DNA from: Bacteroidales bacterium
GTDB taxonomy: Bacteria; Bacteroidota; Bacteroidia; Bacteroidales; UBA932
DNA length: 64,000 nt
Assembly (NCBI GenBank): GCA_024398105.1
Contig: JAKSJP010000011.1
Coordinates: 1-64,000 of the forward strand
Direction of reading: 5' to 3'
Position 1 is the first letter of the stretch; every line of letters begins with the position of its first letter. The position numbers were made by a program, and so were the translations under genes. Positions 58,589 to 64,000 of this stretch are shown here, one piece after another. The notes under the pieces were generated by a model. The model had not been told where the DNA came from and ran no database searches. It saw only the letters and a program-made list of their open reading frames with translations.

Positions 58589-59167
58589 ATGAAAAGATTG
58601 CTTCTTCTTTCGGTTCTACTGCTCAGTCAATCCAATATGTCTGGACACACGGGAAGGACTGACGTCCGTTCCAGATTCTATTACATGGAAGGCACTGACC
58701 TTGTCATCCGTGCCCATGACAGCTCTGGCCACACAGCCAGAATAAGCATCTTCAGAAAAGGGGCTGACCCCTATGATGATTCGAACACAATCACGATATA
58801 TCCAGAAAGCTGGAGATCACGTATCGCCGTCCGCCCGTCCAGCACCGACACTCTGTTCGTCGAACCCGGAATCATGGTCGAGTCCTCCTCAGACTTAGCC
58901 ATCCTGCCGGCCGACAAAGAAACGATCGACACAATGGAAGGAGCCTTGACGTACTGGTATGGCACTGACACCCATACGCTGTTTACAGGTTCCATAGGCA
59001 TGAGCTACACCTATATGATTGACCAGGTTCCTTTGTACGTGATCACTGGCGCACCAACGGCTGAAGTTGGAGTATGGTTCATTCGCCTCTTCTTCCTCGG
59101 CATCATGGCATTCCTTGCAGTCGCTGCCCTCATCGCCTACCTCTTTGTCAGGGCCAGGAAGAAGTGA
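58589..59167 (+). CDS. Signal-peptide protein with C-terminal membrane helix, unknown
   Basis: A 192-residue protein. A signal peptide (MKRLLLLSVLLLSQSNMSG) is followed by a beta-rich extracytoplasmic part (residues 20-155: MEGTDLVIRAHDSSGHTARI, ITIYPESWRSRIAV) and one C-terminal helix (about 161-186: FIRLFFLGIMAFLAVAALIA) with a basic end, so it would be anchored at its C-terminus. I do not recognise a family. A run of nine G (58545-58553) lies in the 43-bp gap before it and includes the last base of the LysR stop codon. Confidence 0.6.
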   Translation: MKRLLLLSVLLLSQSNMSGHTGRTDVRSRFYYMEGTDLVIRAHDSSGHTARISIFRKGADPYDDSNTITIYPESWRSRIAVRPSSTDTLFVEPGIMVESSSDLAILPADKETIDTMEGALTYWYGTDTHTLFTGSIGMSYTYMIDQVPLYVITGAPTAEVGVWFIRLFFLGIMAFLAVAALIAYLFVRARKK

Positions 59168-59243
59168 GCAGACTGGCGAATAGGGGAAGCGTCCAACCAC
59201 TGACAGTGGTGTCAAAGTTAAATGTCAGGGAAGTTTTCACCCA

Positions 59244-59432
59244 TCATTCATATTCATTCCAATCGAACCACTTGCTGACCATGTCGAAGGGCTCTAGATG
59301 CTCAAGGACCGCATCCCAGTCGGGGAACTCTGCCGATCCGAAGGCGATTTCAGCATCTTTCTGCCAGTCTTCTGTTGAGACAGGTTCGGCATGGATGAAA
59401 ATAGGCGCGATAACCTCAAGCTCTGCCACCAT
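59244..59432 (-). CDS. 62-residue protein of unknown function
   Basis: A short acidic frame starting MVAELEVIAPIFIHAEPVST and ending MVSKWFDWNEYE. It contains no signal peptide. It may be a small gene or the end of a longer broken one. No promoter consensus is evident upstream; instead the 69-bp repeat, copy B, begins 27 bp before its start. Confidence is low. Confidence 0.4.
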   Translation of the reverse strand: MVAELEVIAPIFIHAEPVSTEDWQKDAEIAFGSAEFPDWDAVLEHLEPFDMVSKWFDWNEYE

Positions 59433-59458
59433 AATCCCCCTTCTCCCTTACTATCAAC

Positions 59459-59527
59459 CACTTACAATTTCTCTTTCCGTCAATTCGCCGAAAGTAAATT
59501 TACAAACCACTGATAAACAAGCAGTTA
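59459..59527. repeat. 69-bp intergenic repeat, copy B
   Basis: Pairs with 1874-1942, ungapped, 54 of 69 identical. The ends CACTTACAATTT and ACTG-(9 nt)-CAGTTA are kept; the loop of the inner hairpin differs, and the long stem of copy A is reduced to CTTTC/GAAAG. Confidence 0.6.
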
Positions 59528-59581
59528 CACCAAATTAATAGCGGCAAAATCATAGTTGATTGCATCTACAATTATTATCCG

Positions 59582-59589
59582 TAATTTTG
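59582..59589 (+). promoter_or_regulatory. Promoter -7 element, nearly leaderless gene
   Basis: TAATTTTG, 8 nt before the ATG at 59598. Confidence 0.55.
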
Positions 59590-59597
59590 AGTTCAAT

Positions 59598-60128
59598 ATG
59601 CACGATTCATACATCATGGGAAATACCGAAAAACATCCGAAACATATGAGAATCTGGACAGTACAACGTAAGGAAGTATGGGAAGACCTCAAGCGCAATG
59701 GCATCGCCTTCTGTGCAGTTTCACCATGTACAGACGAGGCTGACCAGGACAATGGAAAAAGAGCGTGGGAGTGGATGGAAGAGCAGATGGAGCAGAGGAT
59801 CGTCATGCCACGTCCTGCGGATGCGAAGCACCCGTTCTGTGGATGGTCGCAGTACCGCAACCACAAGGTGACTTACCGCCCGGACATGACCCATTACAAT
59901 GGCAGAAAGTATGTCTTCTTCGAGTTGGACATTCCTGATGATGAGCTGCTCCTGTCAGATTTTTTACTTTGGAATGCCATCCAAAACGGCGCAGACTTCG
60001 CATGGGAGAGAATCTTTGACCTGCACCGGCAGGACAGGATTTCGCCAAGACACATCCGCAACAAGACCATCCAGGCGACCTTCTGGTATATCCGTGAGTC
60101 CTGGATCAGAAGCTGGAGGATCTGCTAG
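59598..60128 (+). CDS. DUF3841-family protein
   Basis: A 176-residue cytoplasmic protein. From residue 17 it reads MRIWTVQRKEVWEDLKRNGI, then PFCGWSQYRNHKVTYRPDM and FELDIPDDELLLSDFLLWNA, which fits the DUF3841 family (start WTIQxxxxWExLxxxG). Function unknown. The promoter lies next to the ATG at 59598; a shorter protein from 59646 (the MRIWTV Met) would match the family start better. It lies between two unrelated small genes. Confidence 0.75.
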   Translation: MHDSYIMGNTEKHPKHMRIWTVQRKEVWEDLKRNGIAFCAVSPCTDEADQDNGKRAWEWMEEQMEQRIVMPRPADAKHPFCGWSQYRNHKVTYRPDMTHYNGRKYVFFELDIPDDELLLSDFLLWNAIQNGADFAWERIFDLHRQDRISPRHIRNKTIQATFWYIRESWIRSWRIC

Positions 60129-60183
60129 ACTCACGACTCCCAGCCATGGCCGCAGGATGAGTCTCTTTGTTTCCAATTCCATA

Positions 60184-60390
60184 CTACATCAATAGCATTA
60201 TCCTGCCTTCTGATTTACAGAAGACTGCTGTGTTTCTCATCACCACTGCATACACCTGGGCGCCGGTCACCGGCTGACCGTCCTTGCGGACATGCAGCTT
60301 CCTGCGGTTGATGATTTCCGCTATCTGTTCGGTTTTCAGTCCTCCGTTACGCTCTGCGAGCACGTATACTATGGCTTCCTCAATCTTCAT
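60184..60390 (-). CDS. Small winged-helix protein (HARE-HTH-like)
   Basis: A 68-residue protein, MKIEEAIVYVLAERNGGLKT then EQIAEIINRRKLHVRKDGQP and TGAQVYAVVMRNTAVF, matching the HB1/ASXL restriction-associated (HARE-HTH) winged helix, which binds DNA and is found in restriction and chromatin proteins. The start at 60390 has GGAGG 7 nt upstream; an ATG two codons earlier would overlap this site. It lies 40 bp after the AlaX gene on the same strand. Confidence 0.7.
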   Translation of the reverse strand: MKIEEAIVYVLAERNGGLKTEQIAEIINRRKLHVRKDGQPVTGAQVYAVVMRNTAVFCKSEGRIMLLM

Positions 60391-60436
60391 AGTCATCCTC
60401 CCATCCTTCGCTGCAGGAACCTCGTTACTAATCCGT

Positions 60437-60904
60437 CTATTTCTCGGCGACCTTCCACCTTACCCGCCACCTGCCGTCGGCGAAGTCATGGCTGATGATC
60501 CTGAATTCTCCTATCTCTGACGTGTTCTTCACATGGGCGCCGATGCATGCACAGTCGTCATAGTCGCCGACGCTGACGATCCTGAGGGTCTCCGACGCGT
60601 CCGCAGGCAGTTTGCTGAGATCGACGATGGATGCGGCTTCCTCACGGCTGATATACCTGATCGTTATGTCCATGTTACCTTCGATCACGGAATTGACCTT
60701 CGCTTCGATCGCAGCGACCTGCTCAGGGGTCGGGCACTCGGTAAGGTCGTAGTCACACTTGGACTTCTTCCTCTCGATATGGGCGTTGCGGGAACGCGGG
60801 CATCCGAACATCTCGACCATCGTCCTGTTCAGGATATGCTCCGCGGTATGGGCTGGCGGGTACTCAGCTTTGTTATGGGCGTTGAGAACGAATTCTTCCA
60901 TCAT
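60437..60904 (-). CDS. AlaX-type alanyl-tRNA editing protein
   Basis: A 155-residue stand-alone editing domain. It would hydrolyse mischarged Ser- or Gly-tRNA-Ala. Zinc ligands are in HTAEHILNR (HxxxH) and CACIGAHV (CxxxH). Its N-terminal LNAHNKAEYPP is found again in a truncated copy at 40185-40271. It starts 3 bp after the ATPase gene stop, so both genes share a transcript. Whether it edits alanine or threonine charging cannot be told from sequence alone. Confidence 0.85.
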   Translation of the reverse strand: MMEEFVLNAHNKAEYPPAHTAEHILNRTMVEMFGCPRSRNAHIERKKSKCDYDLTECPTPEQVAAIEAKVNSVIEGNMDITIRYISREEAASIVDLSKLPADASETLRIVSVGDYDDCACIGAHVKNTSEIGEFRIISHDFADGRWRVRWKVAEK

Positions 60905-60907
60905 CTA

Positions 60908-62338
60908 TCATACAAACAGGTCATCCAATGTCAGCACCTTTGAGAAAACACCTGACGATGCGCCATGCTTCAGGCCATAGGTTGTTATCAGTACCGGGTG
61001 AACTGAACCAATGCCTTTATTCAACGTCAGAATCTGTTCTACCCGTGCTTCTATTTTCTTCGCATATTCACTTGACATCTGAAATTCCGATCGGCTGAAC
61101 TTCATCTCACAGACATTAACAACTCTGTCATCCCTGTCTATGATCAAATCAACTTGCGCTCCAGTGTTTTTATCTCCATCTCCCTTTATATTCCAGGAAG
61201 ACTCTCTGGAAATGACTCCTGAAATACCTAGAGCCTGCTTGACTTGTTCTACATGATTGAATACCACATCCTCAAATGCCAGCCCCAGCCAACTGTTCAT
61301 TGCGGCGGAGTTGTAATTATTCTGCCAATAAGACTTGTGTCCGGAATTCTTCTTTACATGGTGAAGGTAAAAATAGCAGAACTGGTCTGACACCCTATAC
61401 TTTGTATCGTCTTCCAAGAACGGGGTGTAGGCGGTAATGAACCGGCTTTTCTCCAGGGCCTTGAGAGCATCACTGAACGTCCCGCCGGAAGACTGGTTCA
61501 AAGACTTCAGTAATTCATCTCTGGTCATTCCGGAACGTTTTGAACCGATATGTGTGACAATGTCTTTAAGCAATGCGGGATTCGTGAATTGTGATTTGAA
61601 CAATTTGTCGAATTCATCTGCCAGGCTGCCCTCCTTGTCAAACAGAAGGGCATCGATATTCTGGAATACGCTCAGATCAGGACGGAATTGAGACAGATAA
61701 TATGGTATTCCTCCCATAGCAATATAAGAGAGCACCACGCTATAGTCATCCATATGGAACCCTTCTTCCCTGAAGAAATCGCGACATTCCTTCAACGTGA
61801 ATGGCTTGATGTAAATCTGTGACGTCACCCTGTCATAGAGTCCACCCTGACTATCGAGCAGTTCATCAGCCATCCATGAAGTCGCGCTTCCACAAACAAC
61901 GAGTTTCACATGCTTCCGCGACAGACACCAATCGTTGCAGAAATGCTCAAACGCCGACAGAAAATTTGACCGGGGTGTATCCATCCATGGCAATTCGTCT
62001 ATGAATATCACCTGATTACCACCGGAATATTTGCTGTCAAGCAGTTCTTGCAAAAGATGGAACGCATCGGCCCAGGTCCTGGGACACTGTATTCCCGGCT
62101 CAAGCCCATACGATTTAAGCGAATAGAAGAATTCCTGAAGCTGCAACTTCATCATTCCGGATTTGGCTTTGCCAACCGGAGAAACAGCAGTGTGTTTGAA
62201 CGTGTAACTGTTGGAAAAGAATTCATTTATGAGGAACGTTTTTCCTACACGTCTGCGCCCGTATACAACAATAATCTGAGCACGTTTGCTGTCTATAGCC
62301 CTTCGTAATGCTGCTGATTCTATTTTTCTTCCTATCAT
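60908..62338 (-). CDS. Archaeal-type AAA ATPase with C-terminal DUF234 nuclease-like domain
   Basis: A 476-residue protein of the archaeal ATPase group (PF01637). Walker A is GRRRVGKT, Walker B VIFIDELPW, followed by a winged helix and the DUF234 domain, in which VDLIIDRDDRVVNVCEMKF carries the D and ExK of a PD-(D/E)XK nuclease fold. Such genes are common and mobile in Bacteroidota; function unknown, perhaps DNA-related. GC is lower than in neighbours. The ATG at 62338 fits the family start MIGRKxE. A good promoter precedes it. Confidence 0.88.
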   Translation of the reverse strand: MIGRKIESAALRRAIDSKRAQIIVVYGRRRVGKTFLINEFFSNSYTFKHTAVSPVGKAKSGMMKLQLQEFFYSLKSYGLEPGIQCPRTWADAFHLLQELLDSKYSGGNQVIFIDELPWMDTPRSNFLSAFEHFCNDWCLSRKHVKLVVCGSATSWMADELLDSQGGLYDRVTSQIYIKPFTLKECRDFFREEGFHMDDYSVVLSYIAMGGIPYYLSQFRPDLSVFQNIDALLFDKEGSLADEFDKLFKSQFTNPALLKDIVTHIGSKRSGMTRDELLKSLNQSSGGTFSDALKALEKSRFITAYTPFLEDDTKYRVSDQFCYFYLHHVKKNSGHKSYWQNNYNSAAMNSWLGLAFEDVVFNHVEQVKQALGISGVISRESSWNIKGDGDKNTGAQVDLIIDRDDRVVNVCEMKFSRSEFQMSSEYAKKIEARVEQILTLNKGIGSVHPVLITTYGLKHGASSGVFSKVLTLDDLFV

Positions 62339-62356
62339 ATGCGCTTTATTTAGCCA

Positions 62357-62364
62357 CAAAGATA
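62357..62364 (-). promoter_or_regulatory. Promoter -7 element of the ATPase-AlaX operon
   Basis: On the minus strand it is TATCTTTG, 18 nt before the ATG at 62338. A TTTGGCCAAA palindrome lies about 20 bp further upstream. Confidence 0.6.
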
Positions 62365-62418
62365 TGAAATGTTTACGTTTTGGCCAAATAAGAAATCTTA
62401 TTCAGCCAAAACCACCTC

Positions 62419-63921
62419 CTAATATTTGGGAATGGCTGAATTAAAGCGATTCGGGTTAGTCAATCGTGCCAGTCTCCTCAGCAGTTCGACGGTCACCTTC
62501 CAGATGCCCTCGGCGGTGTCTAGACTCACTCGCTCGGAGGTGGAATGCGGCTCGATGATCCTCGGGCCTATGGATGCGATCTCGACACCCGGATACTTCT
62601 CGACATAGTATGCCGCCTCGAGCACGAAGTGCATGGCAACCTTCCTAGGCTCGAAACCGAGCACATCCCTGAAGGTGCGGCAGGTCAGGTCAAGAAGAGG
62701 AGAGTCGGCGCGCTCCACCCATGAACCTGTGTTCATCAGCATCTCGACATCGGCTGCGCCACCTTCGGTCATCTGGTTTCGGATGGATGCACTGAGCCTG
62801 TCCTGATCCTCGTTGCTGAAGCTGCGTGTATGGCAGGAGACTGTCATTACTTCCCCATCGGTCTTCACGACGCCTATGTTGTTGCTGGTCATCACGGTAC
62901 CAGGCATGTCGGAGCGCATCTCCAGCACGCCGAACGGCAGCGAGGCTATCGTCCTGATGAAGTCTGAGGCATTCGAGATGAAGTCCGGCTGATCCTCCCA
63001 TGGACATACGCGTGCGCTTATGCCATGGTCCGAATCGGCGAAACGCGTAGAAAGCTCGTCTTTCAGAGTGCTGACGAACGTCTGGACAGCGGACGAGCAG
63101 TCCTGAGGCACGGCGATGACGGCCTCGGCACAGGATGCGATCGACGCGTTCGCGGTGCCACCCTCGATCGAGCAGACATGCAGCCCGGTGAGCTGTCCCG
63201 AAAGCCTGCAGAGAGCTGATGCGAGCTCCTTGTTGCAGTTGCACCTGCCCTTGTTGATATCCACTCCCGAGTGCCCTCCGAGTCCTCCGTCGATCACCAG
63301 CTTGAAGAAAGCGTATCCTTCCGGAACGGTGTCATGTATGAGGTTCCAGCGGCCTACCTGAAGACATGCTCCAGCTGCACCTACCGTGATCTCGTCATAG
63401 GCCTCGGAATCCAGGTTGACGACCTTGCGGCCGCTGATGAACGAGGTGCTGAGGCCTTCGGCACCGCTCATTCCGTCCTCTTCGTTGGTCGTGGTGAGGA
63501 CCTCGAGGGCCGGATGGACGAGGCTGTCGTCGTCAAGGATGGCCAGGGCCATGCTGAGTCCCATTCCGTTGTCGGCTCCGAGCGAGGTGCCTTCCGCCTT
63601 CATCCAGCGCTCACCTGCCTCATCGGTCTCGACGTATGCACGGATCCCGTCCTTGAGCGGGTCAAACCTTCGGCCGTCGCGGAGATAGCCTTCCTTCGCC
63701 ACACAGACCATGTCCATATGGTTGAGTATCACCACGGTGTCGGCTTTCTCGCAGCCCGGAGAGGCCGGTTTCCTGATGACGACACAGTTGTTGGCGTCAC
63801 GTGAATAATCGAGTCCGCGCTCAGACGCGAACCTGCATAGATAGTCAGCGACCAGCTCTTCGTGGTGTGACGGACGTGGAACGGCGTTCAGTTCCTTGAA
63901 TATCTCGAGATATGTCTTCAT
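62419..63921 (-). CDS. pepD: Aminoacyl-histidine dipeptidase (PepD), M20 family
   Basis: A 500-residue cytoplasmic metallodipeptidase that cuts Xaa-His and other dipeptides. Zinc ligands and catalysis: His68 in LNHMDM, Asp in SLGADNGMG, Glu-Glu in TTNEEDGMSG, Asp in NLDSE, and His in IIEPHSTSERV. The lid domain lies at about residues 190-380. Length and motif order are standard. The gene stands alone; an imperfect promoter (TAACTTAG) lies upstream of the start. Confidence 0.93.
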   Translation of the reverse strand: MKTYLEIFKELNAVPRPSHHEELVADYLCRFASERGLDYSRDANNCVVIRKPASPGCEKADTVVILNHMDMVCVAKEGYLRDGRRFDPLKDGIRAYVETDEAGERWMKAEGTSLGADNGMGLSMALAILDDDSLVHPALEVLTTTNEEDGMSGAEGLSTSFISGRKVVNLDSEAYDEITVGAAGACLQVGRWNLIHDTVPEGYAFFKLVIDGGLGGHSGVDINKGRCNCNKELASALCRLSGQLTGLHVCSIEGGTANASIASCAEAVIAVPQDCSSAVQTFVSTLKDELSTRFADSDHGISARVCPWEDQPDFISNASDFIRTIASLPFGVLEMRSDMPGTVMTSNNIGVVKTDGEVMTVSCHTRSFSNEDQDRLSASIRNQMTEGGAADVEMLMNTGSWVERADSPLLDLTCRTFRDVLGFEPRKVAMHFVLEAAYYVEKYPGVEIASIGPRIIEPHSTSERVSLDTAEGIWKVTVELLRRLARLTNPNRFNSAIPKY

Positions 63922-63981
63922 CTGTCAAATTGTTTCTGTCTAAGTTACGATTTTTCCATTGCGGAAGGTGAATAATATATG

Positions 63982-63996
63982 TATTTTTGAACAATG
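63982..63996 (+). promoter_or_regulatory. Promoter and possible start codon of a gene beyond the window
   Basis: TATTTTTG (63982-63989) is followed after 4 nt by ATG (63994-63996), the same leaderless-type spacing as at 42917 and 48496. Only ATG TCA A remains before the window ends. Confidence 0.45.
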
Positions 63997-64000
63997 TCAA

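Noticed and set aside
60908-62338. Phage defence system
   Set aside because: ATPase-DUF234 genes are widespread with unknown function, and the neighbour is a tRNA-editing gene; there is no further defence-type gene.

Overview
The window looks like a chromosomal segment of a Bacteroidota member, most likely order Bacteroidales; I cannot fix the genus. The evidence is: promoters of the Bacteroidota type (TAnnTTTG -7 element, 18 clear cases, no E. coli-type -10/-35); many SPII lipoproteins; BACON, FISUMP and M64 domains; an ECF sigma/DUF6249 operon; and the Bacteroidota arginine-cluster GNAT. There is no rRNA, tRNA, CRISPR array, insertion sequence or SusC/SusD pair in the window.

Layout. 0-7 kb: alkaline phosphatase, a GlsB-like membrane protein, a four-gene lipoprotein operon (minus strand), then proC and the arginine-type GNAT. 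7.8-14.3 kb (minus strand): a tricorn-like S41 protease, an ECF sigma/anti-sigma operon, a CPBP protease and a Fic protein whose promoter carries three tandem 12-bp repeats. 14.4-27.4 kb: a degenerate HD protein, a DUF1349 lipoprotein, a beta-glucuronidase-like GH2 with an esterase, an NlpC/LysM hydrolase, M14 peptidase plus ATP-grasp, a FISUMP lipoprotein, a MalY/PatB lyase, a nitroreductase lipoprotein and a second esterase. 27.5-32.4 kb: the most interesting locus, an operon of a 35-codon Asn/Gln-rich ORF, a hairpin, circularly permuted ATP-grasp, alpha-E protein, transglutaminase and two succinylglutamate-desuccinylase-like proteins, the second lacking its catalytic residues. 32.7-39.3 kb: M48 peptidase, GH28, flavin reductase, NAD(P)-binding protein, a large lipoprotein, ElaA-type GNAT, carbonic anhydrase and YccF. 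39.3-62.4 kb: more mosaic, with an outer-membrane barrel protein divergent from a histidine kinase/response regulator pair, an acyltransferase, AraC regulator, metallophosphoesterase, tocopherol-cyclase-like protein, a giant BACON/DUF285/M64 lipoprotein, redox proteins, lipocalin plus superoxide reductase facing a LysR regulator, AlaX and an archaeal-type ATPase. Between them lie at least six decayed gene pieces. 62.4-63.9 kb: PepD-type dipeptidase.

Two window-scale patterns stand out. The 9-mer GGTACCATG/CATGGTACC occurs at 16 places between 3.1 and 38.0 kb, in all codon frames and both orientations, and not once in the last 26 kb. Several genes have the -7 promoter element only 4-8 nt before the start codon, which predicts leaderless or nearly leaderless mRNAs. 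A diverged 69-bp intergenic repeat pair (1.9 and 59.5 kb) and a 27-bp pair (54.4 and 56.4 kb) are not explained by known features.
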